Assembly: GCF_000787835.1 (NCBI RefSeq)
Contig: NZ_BBPP01000017.1
Span: forward strand, 1-64,000
Length of the DNA: 64,000 nucleotides
From: Streptacidiphilus melanogenes
GTDB taxonomy: Bacteria > Actinomycetota > Actinomycetes > Streptomycetales > Streptomycetaceae
Direction: 5' to 3'
This document shows positions 1-8,782 of the stretch, piece by piece. Under the pieces are notes generated by a model, which worked only from the letters and a program-made list of their open reading frames with translations, was not told the DNA's origin and searched no databases. Both the position numbers and the translations under genes were made by a program. How positions within the stretch are numbered: position 1 is the stretch's first letter; the number at the start of each line of letters is the position of its first letter.

Positions 1-31
1 CCGTGCGCGGGCCGCTCTGCTGCTGCGCCAT
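1..31 (-). CDS. Partial minus-strand gene leaving the window on the left
   Basis: An ATG on the minus strand at 31 is followed by codons for MAQQQSGPRT and runs off the left edge. A purine-rich GAGAGG lies about nine bases upstream and fits a ribosome binding site. Only ten codons are visible, so the product cannot be named. It diverges from the gene at 242, and the AT-rich inverted repeat at 68-86 lies in its upstream region. Confidence 0.4.
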   Translation of the reverse strand, partial: MAQQQSGPRT

Positions 32-67
32 GGTTCACGTCCTCTCGGTGCTCTGATCGAGGCTCTG

Positions 68-86
68 GATAGTTTCATTCACTATC
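68..86. promoter_or_regulatory. Inverted repeat, possible repressor operator
   Basis: GATAGT and ACTATC form a perfect 6-bp inverted repeat separated by seven bases, in a conspicuously AT-rich stretch (about 65-105) of an otherwise GC-rich window. It lies between a partial gene reading left and the gene starting at 242. Spacing and composition resemble operators of winged-helix repressors such as MarR or HxlR types. The regulator is not in the window, so this is inference. Confidence 0.4.
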
Positions 87-241
87 GATAAATCTGAATG
101 TAGCCGTTCATTCCCCGCTCCACCAGAGCCCGTCGTCAAGGAGTCCGCCGAGAAGCCCGACGGAAGGTCTTCTTTGTCCGCTTTGTTACTGTTCGGCACC
201 TATGCTGTCACGGACGAGCCACGCGTCGAGAGGAGACCCAC

Positions 242-580
242 GTGGGCCCGGTCGAGTTCCTGGTCCTGGCCTTCCCCGGTGGGCGCGTCGGCGAAGCGGT
301 TCTCGGCCCACTCGACCGGCTGCGGCAGGCAGGCGGGGTCCGGGTGCTCGACGCACGCGAGCTGCGCCGCGGCGCGGACGGGGTCGCCACCGCCGAACCG
401 GGCAAAGGTGGCCTGATCACCGACGAGGACGTGGAGGCGGCGCGGGAACTGCTGCACGGGGACGAGTCGGCGCTGCTGCTGCTCGTCGAGCACGTCTGGG
501 CGGCCGAGCTCACCGCGGCGTTCGAGGCGCGGCGCGGGCGGGTCGCGGCGTCGGTCCGCGTGGCTCGCGAGGAGGACTGA
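242..580 (+). CDS. DUF6325-like small protein
   Basis: A 112-residue protein from a GTG preceded by GAGGAGACCCAC, a good ribosome binding site. The N-terminus MGPVEFLVLAFPGG and the later LLLLVEHVWAAEL stretch resemble the actinobacterial DUF6325 family, whose function is unknown to me. It is shorter than members I remember (about 140 residues), mainly between the two conserved ends. No signal peptide or membrane segment is visible. A possible -10 element TATGCT lies at about 203-208. The gene converges on the TROVE gene, with a small hairpin between them. Confidence 0.7.
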   Translation: MGPVEFLVLAFPGGRVGEAVLGPLDRLRQAGGVRVLDARELRRGADGVATAEPGKGGLITDEDVEAARELLHGDESALLLLVEHVWAAELTAAFEARRGRVAASVRVAREED

Positions 581-596
581 CCGGCAGGTCGGTCAG
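577..596. terminator. Short hairpin between convergent genes
   Basis: CTGACCG at 577-583 pairs with CGGTCAG at 590-596 around a six-base loop. It overlaps the stop of the DUF6325-like gene and sits before the stop of the convergent TROVE gene, so it may serve both. There is no T-run, as is common for Streptomyces terminators. Confidence 0.4.
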
Positions 597-603
597 GTGG
601 CGC

Positions 604-2286
604 TCATCCGCCCGCGGCGGCCGCCAGCGCCTCCCAGGGCCAGCGGTCGCCGTCGCCCGCCTCGATGAGCGGGACCAGGCGGAAGGCCGCGTCGCTCAGG
701 CCGCCGAAGGTGTGCCGGTTCGGGCCGGAGGGAGCGTGGCCCACGCCGTATCCGGCGAGGTTCCAGGTGTAGGTCGGCACGTGCCCCGGGATTCCCCGGA
801 AGACATGACCGCCCGGGGACCAGTGCGCCTGTTCGTCGGTCACCACGACGACGCGGTCGTGCTCGTCGTAGTGCCCGCTCACCGCCGCGGCGGTGTTGGT
901 GCCGCCGAGGCTGCGGAAGCGGTCGACCGTCCGCAGCAGCGAGTCGCCGGGGCGCACCTCGACGCGATGGCTGTCGGTGCCGAACTCCACCAGGTCGGCG
1001 TGCTCGGCCCGCAGGGCCAGCGCGGTGCCGAAGACGGCCGCGGAGTCGGCGCGGTTGAGCTGGGTGTGCGCACTCGGTCGGTCGAACATCGACCCGGACC
1101 GGTCCACCAGGACCAGCGTCCGGCCCGGGAGTTCGGGCACGTTGGCGAGGGAGTGGAGGAGCGCCGTCTCCAGCGCCGTCTCCCAGCGGGACGACGGGAC
1201 GCTTCGGTGCGCGGCGAGGAACCGGAACGGGAACTGCCGGGACCGGGCGACCTCGGCCGGGTCCGCGATCCGACGTGCGACCTCCTCGGCGGCCTCCGCA
1301 CCGATCCCGGCCTCGTCGAAGTTGCGCAGGTTGCGGACCAGCGCCATGGGCCCCATCGAGGGGATCACCGCCTCCCACACCGCCGCGTCCAACGGGCCCT
1401 TCAGCCAGCCGGCCAGGGCCTCCCAGGTCATCCCGGCCGCGGCCAACCGCTGCGCGCCGCCGGGCGCGGTGACCACTGCGTACCGCTCCTCGGCCGGGAC
1501 GTCGAGGAGGGCGTGGTGGGCCACCAGGAGCGGCTCCGCCGCGGGCGGCAGGGCGTGCCGGGGGCGGTGCCGCCGGTCCAGCGCGTAGCGGAACAGCGCC
1601 CCCTGCCAGGACCGGTCCGGCGCGGGCGCGGGGTGAGTCAGCTCCAGCACGTCGCCGAACCGGAAACCGCGCGCCTGTGTGTCGTACTTGAGCAGGGCCC
1701 GGCCCGTGTAAAGGCGGCACACCGCGTCGGCGACCCCGCGCTTGAGGGGCTGCGGCAGCCGCCGTCCGTAGCGGGACGTCCAGTAGGCGAGCAACTCGCC
1801 TGGCTCGTCCGGGCGTTGCAGGACGGCCTCGACGGCTTCCCGGGACCAGCCGGCCCGGCCCGCGTCGGTCCGCGCCCGGACGAACTCGGCCGCGCCGACG
1901 AGCGAGGCGGTCCGCATCTGCGCCTCACCGCGCAGCCAGCGAAGCAGGCCGAGGGTCCAGGCGGGGTCGGTCACGGCGAGCTCGCGCACCAGCCGCAGGT
2001 AGCGGTCGTCGCGGGAGCCCGCGCCCTCGTAGAAGCTGTGCCGACCGACCATGTTCGCGGCCGCGAGCAGGAACAACTCCTGCTTGGGCTCACGGACGTA
2101 GCCGACGCCGCCCTGGTGGTTGGCCACACGGAGCCGGGTGCGGACGGGATCGCCGGGGCCGGGGACCGGCCAGGTTCCGTGGACGGAGAGGGGTGAGTCC
2201 GCCCCGCTGCGGGTCAGACCTGGTACTTCGGACTGGATCTCGGCTCGTGCTTCGGTCTTGGCGCGCTGGCGGTTGAACCGGCTCAC
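604..2286 (-). CDS. TROVE domain protein (Ro60/Rsr-like RNA-binding protein)
   Basis: A 560-residue protein matching the bacterial Ro60 orthologue architecture. An N-terminal HEAT-like TROVE ring spans about residues 40-370, followed by a von Willebrand A-like domain. The metal-ion-dependent adhesion site DRSGSM begins at residue 395, with the later Thr (GGTNT) and Asp (VVVVTDEQ) contacts also present, so the MIDAS looks intact. Ro60 proteins bind misfolded RNA and Y RNAs and, in bacteria, can tether exoribonucleases. The start is a GTG with GGGGGA eight bases upstream. No RtcB ligase, RtcR-type regulator or recognisable Y RNA is adjacent, unlike several described bacterial loci. The family call is firm; the RNA partner is unknown. 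Confidence 0.88.
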   Translation of the reverse strand: MSRFNRQRAKTEARAEIQSEVPGLTRSGADSPLSVHGTWPVPGPGDPVRTRLRVANHQGGVGYVREPKQELFLLAAANMVGRHSFYEGAGSRDDRYLRLVRELAVTDPAWTLGLLRWLRGEAQMRTASLVGAAEFVRARTDAGRAGWSREAVEAVLQRPDEPGELLAYWTSRYGRRLPQPLKRGVADAVCRLYTGRALLKYDTQARGFRFGDVLELTHPAPAPDRSWQGALFRYALDRRHRPRHALPPAAEPLLVAHHALLDVPAEERYAVVTAPGGAQRLAAAGMTWEALAGWLKGPLDAAVWEAVIPSMGPMALVRNLRNFDEAGIGAEAAEEVARRIADPAEVARSRQFPFRFLAAHRSVPSSRWETALETALLHSLANVPELPGRTLVLVDRSGSMFDRPSAHTQLNRADSAAVFGTALALRAEHADLVEFGTDSHRVEVRPGDSLLRTVDRFRSLGGTNTAAAVSGHYDEHDRVVVVTDEQAHWSPGGHVFRGIPGHVPTYTWNLAGYGVGHAPSGPNRHTFGGLSDAAFRLVPLIEAGDGDRWPWEALAAAAGG

Positions 2287-2498
2287 GCAGAAGTCCCCCA
2301 GGACGGGTGGGTCGTGCGCTCGTGCGCAGAGGTGTGGAAGCGTCCTCCGAGATCAGAAAGGGGCGCCGGTGGTCGTCGTTGTCAGGAAGTAACCGGGGCC
2401 GCGCGCATCGGAAGACGCACGGCAGAAACTACCGACGCCCGCCGCCGCACGCATCCGATTTTCCGGCCGACTGCTCCTACCGCTTCCGGCACGCTCGC

Positions 2499-3053
2499 TC
2501 AGCCGTGCACCACGGCCTTCACCTTGCCCGCGGCGGGGCCGGTGGTGACGAACTCCCCCACCGCGGCGCGGCGGCCGAACAGGCGGCCGTCGTCGGTGCG
2601 GGCCCACAGCAGCTTCTCCTCGCGGTGCTCCCAGCGCGCGAGCAGCAGCACGGACAACTGCACGCCGAGGCCGTAGCCGAGCACGCCGAGCGCCGCGGCG
2701 GGCCCGGCGAGGACGCCCAGCGCGGCGGTCACGCCGATGCCGACGAGCAGCCACAGGGCGTGCCCGCGAGCGAGCCGCTGCCGGGTCTCCTGCGGCGGCT
2801 CCAGCGTCACCGCGAACGCGGCCTTCGTCGCCGCGGCCGCACGCGCGGCGAACCACCGTCGGCGCTGGAGCAGTCCGGCCGCCAGGCCGGCCACGAACAG
2901 CGCGGCGCCGACCGACATCCCCCGCCCGAGCCCGGTCAGACTCGGAATGAGCAGCCCGGCCAACGCACCGACCGCTCCGATCCACATCAGTGTCCGCGCC
3001 ACGGTTCCCCGGACGACCACGACCCGGGCGCGCGCATAGGTTCCACGCAGCAT
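2499..3053 (-). CDS. Small integral membrane protein of unknown function
   Basis: A 184-residue protein with two pairs of hydrophobic segments: roughly LMWIGAVGALAGLLIPSL with GAALFVAGLAAGLL, then LWLLVGIGVTAALGVLAG with LGVLGYGLGVQLSVLLLA. A charged segment lies between the pairs and a soluble tail of about 45 residues follows. The ATG at 3053 is chosen because TATCGT lies six bases upstream, as in other probable leaderless genes here. An ATG at 3077 would add eight residues. I do not recognise a named family. It lies between the TROVE gene and the RpiR regulator on the same strand, without evident operon linkage. Confidence 0.6.
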   Translation of the reverse strand: MLRGTYARARVVVVRGTVARTLMWIGAVGALAGLLIPSLTGLGRGMSVGAALFVAGLAAGLLQRRRWFAARAAAATKAAFAVTLEPPQETRQRLARGHALWLLVGIGVTAALGVLAGPAAALGVLGYGLGVQLSVLLLARWEHREEKLLWARTDDGRLFGRRAAVGEFVTTGPAAGKVKAVVHG

Positions 3054-3130
3054 GGCGGGACGATAACTCCGCCGCATGAGAATTGTCTTGGGGTGTGCAG
3101 GCGGGAAATCACCGTCGGACGCTCCCCGCG

Positions 3131-4042
3131 TCACCCCATGAACAGGCCCCGCGTCGTGGCCTGCTGCTCGAACTCCTCCAGGCGCAGCACCGAGCCGGGC
3201 AGCTCGTCGCACATGGCCTGGAGCAGCACGCGTCCCAGCATCATCGGCGCGCACGCCGTGTCGAAGACGAGGCTGGAACCGACCGCCGCCGGCAGCAGCA
3301 GGTCCGAGACCGACGCGACGGGTGCGAAGGCGCTGTCGGCGACGGTGACGACGGTGAGCCCGGCGGCCTTGGCCGTGTTGAGGGCGTCGAGGAGCTCGCG
3401 CGGGTAGCGCGGCAGGGCGAAGCAGATCAGCGCGGTCGCGCCGGCGATCCGGGCCTGTTCGATACGGTCGAGCAGCAGCGAGCCGCCCTCGTCGAGCAGC
3501 CGCACGTCGGGGTGGACCTTGGCGGCGAAGTAGGCGAAGCCGTTCGCCTGGGCCGAGGCGGCGCGCAGGCCGAGGACGATCAGCGGCTGCGACGCGGCCA
3601 GCACCCGGGCGGCCTGCAGCACGGGCTCGGGGTCGGCCAGCACCGCGGCGAGGTGCTGCAGGTTGGCGATCTCGCTCAGCACGGCCTGCTGCTGCTCGTT
3701 GCGGACGATCTCGCCCGCCGTCTCGCGCACCCCGCCGACGCGCGCACCGGGCTCGCTGCCGGGTTCGGCCAGGCCGAGCTCGCGCAGGCGGCGGCGGAGC
3801 GCCGGGTAGCCGTCGAAGCCGAGGGCCACGGCGAAGCGGGTGACCGAGGGCTGGCTGACGCCGGCCAGCTCGGCCACCTCGACGCTGGACAGGAAGGGGG
3901 CCTCGGCGGCGTTGCGCACCAGGCAGTGCGCGATGCGCCGCTGAGTCGGCGTCAGCCGGTACCCCTCGAACAGGCGGAGCAGCCTGCTGGAGGGCCCGCT
4001 GCCCTGCGGGGCCTCCACCGACTGGGGCGGTGTCACGCTCAT
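3131..4042 (-). CDS. RpiR/MurR-family transcriptional regulator with SIS domain
   Basis: A 303-residue regulator. The N-terminal RpiR helix-turn-helix domain (about residues 20-95) contains LAGVSQPSVTRFAVALGFDG, and a C-terminal sugar-isomerase (SIS) fold covers about 125-280. SIS domains in this family bind phosphosugars or related ligands. The ATG at 4042 has CTGGAGG six bases upstream, which favours it over an in-frame start 35 codons earlier. The gene lies directly downstream of hutH on the same strand, an arrangement I recall beside hutH in other Streptomyces. A link to histidine use is therefore plausible but not shown. A perfect 14-bp hairpin at 4080-4111 lies in its leader. Confidence 0.88.
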   Translation of the reverse strand: MSVTPPQSVEAPQGSGPSSRLLRLFEGYRLTPTQRRIAHCLVRNAAEAPFLSSVEVAELAGVSQPSVTRFAVALGFDGYPALRRRLRELGLAEPGSEPGARVGGVRETAGEIVRNEQQQAVLSEIANLQHLAAVLADPEPVLQAARVLAASQPLIVLGLRAASAQANGFAYFAAKVHPDVRLLDEGGSLLLDRIEQARIAGATALICFALPRYPRELLDALNTAKAAGLTVVTVADSAFAPVASVSDLLLPAAVGSSLVFDTACAPMMLGRVLLQAMCDELPGSVLRLEEFEQQATTRGLFMG

Positions 4043-4079
4043 GTGCGCCTCCAGCGGGCGTGCAGGCGATTCAGTAGGT

Positions 4080-4111
4080 GCCGACTCTGCATGACCGCAT
4101 GCAGAGTCGGC
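4080..4111. promoter_or_regulatory. Perfect 14-bp inverted repeat upstream of the RpiR gene
   Basis: GCCGACTCTGCATG at 4080-4093 is repeated inverted at 4098-4111 around the four-base loop ACCG. It lies 38 bases before the RpiR start. It could be an autoregulatory operator or an RNA hairpin in the leader. No T-run follows, and other hairpins nearer the hutH stop are better terminator candidates. Confidence 0.55.
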
Positions 4112-4138
4112 AAGTCCCTTCTCACCTGCCGGTACGGA

Positions 4139-4188
4139 TCCGGACACATGGTCCGGAACGGTTGTTCGCCTGTCGTTCAGACGGGCGA
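4139..4188. terminator. Two hairpins after hutH
   Basis: Two successive stem-loops lie within 72 bases of the hutH stop. One is TCCGGAC/GTCCGGA (4139-4157, loop five). The other is TCGCCTGTC/GACGGGCGA (4166-4188, loop five, one imperfect pair). Their position after hutH suggests transcription termination, but there is no T-run. Confidence 0.5.
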
Positions 4189-4210
4189 ATCAGCCCGGCC
4201 GGGGTGCCGG

Positions 4211-5776
4211 TCAGGCCAGCGGACCGGTGACCGTCTCGACCGCGGAGACGAGGCCGCCGCCGCGGACGAAGCGGTACGCGGCTTCGAGGTCGGGGGCGAG
4301 GAAGCGGTCCGAGCCCGGACCGCCGACGCCGGCCTCGCGGGCCGCGGCGATGGCGGCGGCCGTCGCCGGGGCGAGCGGGCTGCTGCCCTCGCCGGTGTGG
4401 CTGTAGGTGCGGATCTCCAGCGCGCGGGCCGAGGCGACCAGCTCGACGGCGAGCACGCGGGCGAGGTTCTCCACGGCCTGACGCAGCTTGCGTGCGGCGG
4501 ACCAGCCCATGGAGACGTGGTCCTCCTGCATGGCCGAGGAGGGAATGGAGTCGACCGAGGCCGGGACGGCCAGCCGCTTGTTCTCGCTGACCAGCGCGGC
4601 CTGGGTGTACTGGGCGATCATCAGGCCGGAGTCGACGCCCGGGTCGTCCGCCAGGAACGGCGGCAGGCCGTGCGAGCGGTTCTTGTCCAGCAGCCGGTCG
4701 GTGCGGCGCTCGGCGATCGAGCCGAGGTCCGCCGCGGCGACGGCGAGGAAGTCGAGCACGTAGGCGACGGGCGCGCCGTGGAAGTTGCCGTTGGACTCCA
4801 CGCGGCCGTCGGGCAGCACCACCGGGTTGTCGACCGCGGCGGCGAGCTCGCGGTCGGCGACCAGCTGGGCGTGCGTGAGGGTGTCCCGCCCGGCGCCGGC
4901 GACCTGCGGCGCGCAGCGGATGGAGTAGGCGTCCTGGACGCGCGGCGCGTCGTCCTGGTGGTGGCCGGTGAGGCCGGAGCCCTCCAGCACCTTCAGCATG
5001 TTGGCGGCGGAGGCGGCCTGGCCGGGGTGCGGGCGGATCGCGTGCAGCTCGGGCAGCAGCACGCGCTCGGTGCCGAGCAGCGCCTCCAGGGACATGGCGG
5101 CGGTGATGTCGGCGACGGTGAACAGGCGGCCGAGGTCCGCGATCGCCATCACCAGCATGCCGAGCATGCCGTCGGTGCCGTTGATGAGGGCCAGGCCCTC
5201 CTTCTCGGCGAGCTCGATCGGCTCGATGCCGTGCTCGGCCAGCAGCTCGCCCGCGTCGCGGACGGCGCCGTCGGGGCCGTAGGCGAGGCCCTCGCCCATC
5301 AGCGTCAGCGCGCAGTGCGAGAGCGGCGCGAGGTCGCCGGAGCAGCCGAGCGAGCCGAACTCGTGCACGACCGGCGTGATGTCGGCGTTGAGGATGGCCG
5401 CCATCGTCTCGGCGACGACCGGGCGGACGCCGGTGCGGCCGGAGGCGAGGGTCTTCAGACGCAGCAGCATCAGCGCGCGGGTGACCTCGCGCTCGACCTG
5501 CGGGCCCATGCCGGCCGCGTGCGAGCGGACCAGCGAGCGCTGCAGCTGGGCGCGCAGCTCCGGGCTGATGTGACGGACGGCCAGGGCGCCGAAGCCGGTG
5601 GACACCCCGTAGACCGGGCGCGGCTCGGCGGCGAGCGCGTCGATCCGCGCGCGAGACGCGGCCATCTCGGCCAGCGCGTCCCCGGAGAGCTCCACCTTGG
5701 CGTTGCCGCGCGCGACCGCGATGACGTCGGCCGGGCCCACGTTGGCCTTGCCGATGACGACGTTGTGCATATCCAT
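4211..5776 (-). CDS. hutH: Histidine ammonia-lyase
   Basis: A 521-residue enzyme that removes ammonia from L-histidine to give urocanate, the first step of histidine degradation. The family signature GSLGCSGDLAPLSH is present near residue 144. The electrophilic MIO cofactor forms from its Cys-Ser-Gly, the Cys variant I also recall in the S. griseus enzyme rather than the commoner Ala-Ser-Gly. Other conserved blocks are YGVSTGFG and SNGNFHG. The start MDMHNVV matches the S. griseus start; an upstream TTG-type extension is less likely. No clear Shine-Dalgarno sequence is present. A TCACAT-C-ATGTGA palindrome lies nine bases upstream. The rest of the hut pathway is absent from the window. Confidence 0.97.
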   Translation of the reverse strand: MDMHNVVIGKANVGPADVIAVARGNAKVELSGDALAEMAASRARIDALAAEPRPVYGVSTGFGALAVRHISPELRAQLQRSLVRSHAAGMGPQVEREVTRALMLLRLKTLASGRTGVRPVVAETMAAILNADITPVVHEFGSLGCSGDLAPLSHCALTLMGEGLAYGPDGAVRDAGELLAEHGIEPIELAEKEGLALINGTDGMLGMLVMAIADLGRLFTVADITAAMSLEALLGTERVLLPELHAIRPHPGQAASAANMLKVLEGSGLTGHHQDDAPRVQDAYSIRCAPQVAGAGRDTLTHAQLVADRELAAAVDNPVVLPDGRVESNGNFHGAPVAYVLDFLAVAAADLGSIAERRTDRLLDKNRSHGLPPFLADDPGVDSGLMIAQYTQAALVSENKRLAVPASVDSIPSSAMQEDHVSMGWSAARKLRQAVENLARVLAVELVASARALEIRTYSHTGEGSSPLAPATAAAIAAAREAGVGGPGSDRFLAPDLEAAYRFVRGGGLVSAVETVTGPLA

Positions 5777-5784
5777 ATACGAAA

Positions 5785-5797
5785 TCACATCATGTGA
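5785..5797. promoter_or_regulatory. Palindrome just upstream of hutH
   Basis: TCACAT and ATGTGA form a perfect 6-bp inverted repeat around one central base, ending nine bases before the hutH start codon. A protein bound there would overlap the expected promoter or start region. It shares no sequence with the hairpin before the RpiR gene, so a common regulator is not supported. Confidence 0.4.
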
Positions 5798-5950
5798 ATG
5801 GCACTATGACAACAGGAGTCGTCGCGTGCTTCGCGGGCCTCTCCGTCACCGCTGCTCAGGCGGTTCCTCCCGGCACGGTGTTGAGTACGGTGGTCGGGAT
5901 ACACGCCGGACGAGGACCGCGCGGACGCGCGCGAACGAAGGAGGCCGACC

Positions 5951-6796
<846 letters not shown>

Positions 6797-6819
6797 CGCC
6801 GGGTTCGAGGGGGATCGGG

Positions 6820-8577
6820 TCACGGGGGGCTGGCCGGGCCCTGGAGGGCGATGGCGACGAGGGCGCGGAGCGTCGGGCCGACGGCGGCGAAGGAGAGGGT
6901 GGACTCGTCCGCGAAGAGTTCCATCAGCCAGCCGCCGGCGGCGTTCGCGCCGCCCGCGGCGACCATCGCGCGGTAACCGCCGACCACGAGGACCGCCTCC
7001 TCCGCCGGGTCGTTGCCGGGGACGCCCGTCCGCAGGCCGAAGCTCCCGCCGCGGATCGCGAGCGCGGTCAGCGGATAGGCCTTGAGGTCGAAGACCGCAT
7101 CCGGCGCCTCGTTCATCGCCCGCTGGACCTGGGCCCGGACACTGCCGGGCCCGCGGGTCATCCGGCGGACGCCGTAACCCGCGGTGTGCATCGTCGTGGA
7201 GCCGGGCGGCAGGTAGGAGACCCACCAGGCGACGGCGTCCAGCAGCTGGGAGACCGTATCCGCGACGGTCTCGAGGCGGGAGAACGTTCCGGCGGGGCCG
7301 GGGCCGTCGTCGAGCGCGGCCGTCACAGCCGCGAGGAGCTGGCCCGGATCGGCGGTGTGACGGGCCCCGCGGAAGCGCCGACGCTCGGTGCGGCGGCCGC
7401 CGCCTGGACGGACGCCGGAGTCGGCGAGACTCACCGTCGGGTCGGGAAGGCTGCCTCGTCCGGCGACGACGGGCTGCGCCGCCGGACCGGACTTGGCCCG
7501 GTACTGCGCGGCGTCGGCCAGTCGGAACAGCCGGTCGGAGGTGGTGACGGGCCCGATCGGGTCGCCGGTGGAGGCCACCCCGCAGGCGACGCCCTCCCCC
7601 TGATCGATCGTGAGCGCCTGCGCGCACAGCTCCTCCGCGACGCGCACCACCTCGTCCGCGCTCGGCCCGCTGGCGACCAGGCAGAACTCGTCGCCGCCGA
7701 GCCGCCCGGCCAGCGCGCCCGGCAGCATCGCGCCGCACAGCGAGAGCTGGTTGGCGAACTGCTCCAGCAGCCGGTCGCCGAACTCGTGGCCCTTCTCGTC
7801 GTTGACCCGCTTCAGGCCGTTGATGTCGCAGACGACGAGGGAGACGACGGTGCCGTCCAGGCGGTGCCGCTCCAGCGCGGCGTCGAGCCGGGCGTCGACG
7901 GCGCGGCGATTGGCGAGGCCGGTCAGCGGGTCGGTGAAGGCCAGGCGGCTGACCTCCTCCAGCCGCTCGCTCTGCGCGAGCCCGGCGGAGAGCTGCGCGG
8001 CGAGCACCGTCGCGAACGCCGCCTCGGCGTCGTCGAAGACGGGGCGGCCCGCGACCCGGGCCAGATACAGCTCACCCCAGGCCCGGCCGCCGAGGAGGAT
8101 CGGCGCGACCAGGCAGCAGGCGCGTCCGCGCCGCCGCAGCGACGCGGCCCGTGCGCGGCAGTCGGGGCCGTTGGCGGCGCCGCCGTCCGCGCTCTGCACC
8201 CAGGCCCGCGGCAGCCCGTCCGGGGCGAAGATCTCGCCGAGGCCGCGCTGGGCCAGGAACTGCCCGATCTCCGGGTACTCGGCCAGCGGATAGGACTCGT
8301 CCTGCGGCAACTCCTCCTCGCCGGGCGCGAGCAGACCGTCGTTGACCAGCACCCGCAGCCGCCCGCGCTCGCGCTCCCACATGGAGATCGCGGCGAACTC
8401 CGCCGCCATGATCTCCCGCGCGCGCCCGGCCGCCACCTGCGCAGCCGCCCGGCCGTCCGGCGCCGCGGCCATCGCCTGGGCCAGCCCGACCACCGCGCGC
8501 AGCCGCGCGTCGGACGCACCGGAGTCGGGCGGAACCGGCGCGTTCGGCGGGGCGTCCTCACTGGCACTGGCCTGCAC
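6820..8577 (-). CDS. GAF-GGDEF protein, probable diguanylate cyclase
   Basis: A 585-residue protein. Residues about 20-165 look like a GAF-type sensor domain. A GGDEF domain follows at about 175-330, beginning DPLTGLANRRAVDARL, with an intact RLGGDEF motif near residue 292. It should therefore be able to make cyclic di-GMP, which controls development in Streptomyces. No RxxD inhibitory site is seen five residues before GGDEF. About 190 C-terminal residues form another folded region that I do not recognise. The GTG at 8577 is preferred because CGAGGAG lies just upstream; ATG codons further out lack one. No membrane segment is visible, so the protein is probably cytosolic. Confidence 0.85.
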   Translation of the reverse strand: MQASASEDAPPNAPVPPDSGASDARLRAVVGLAQAMAAAPDGRAAAQVAAGRAREIMAAEFAAISMWERERGRLRVLVNDGLLAPGEEELPQDESYPLAEYPEIGQFLAQRGLGEIFAPDGLPRAWVQSADGGAANGPDCRARAASLRRRGRACCLVAPILLGGRAWGELYLARVAGRPVFDDAEAAFATVLAAQLSAGLAQSERLEEVSRLAFTDPLTGLANRRAVDARLDAALERHRLDGTVVSLVVCDINGLKRVNDEKGHEFGDRLLEQFANQLSLCGAMLPGALAGRLGGDEFCLVASGPSADEVVRVAEELCAQALTIDQGEGVACGVASTGDPIGPVTTSDRLFRLADAAQYRAKSGPAAQPVVAGRGSLPDPTVSLADSGVRPGGGRRTERRRFRGARHTADPGQLLAAVTAALDDGPGPAGTFSRLETVADTVSQLLDAVAWWVSYLPPGSTTMHTAGYGVRRMTRGPGSVRAQVQRAMNEAPDAVFDLKAYPLTALAIRGGSFGLRTGVPGNDPAEEAVLVVGGYRAMVAAGGANAAGGWLMELFADESTLSFAAVGPTLRALVAIALQGPASPP

Positions 8578-8782
8578 GGTGCTCCTCGTTCCTGGGTCGC
8601 GGCTCTTGAGCATCGAGACTACGGACATACAGGGCAAATACTACGCAGGCGAGCGATCACGGCCCTCGGTGCTTCCTCTCCGCCGGACGAACCAGGAGAT
8701 GCGCTCTCGCCGTCCGACGCCGCTGCTACGGTGACAGGAACGCGACGCGATCCACTGGATCCGACGGTCACGGGGGGAAAGC

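Noticed and set aside
202-2196. Long plus-strand open frame opposite the TROVE gene
   Set aside because: It is Arg/Gly/Pro-rich with no domains, as expected for an antisense frame in GC-rich DNA; the TROVE protein has clear motifs.
2287-2498. Possible Y RNA gene upstream of the TROVE gene
   Set aside because: No cloverleaf-like or GTTCRANNC T-loop module could be found outside the coding sequence; GGTTCAACC lies inside the TROVE start codons.
8750-8762. GATCCACTGGATC palindrome before the WXG gene
   Set aside because: Short dyad built around GGATCC-like sequence; no repetition or promoter context to support an operator.
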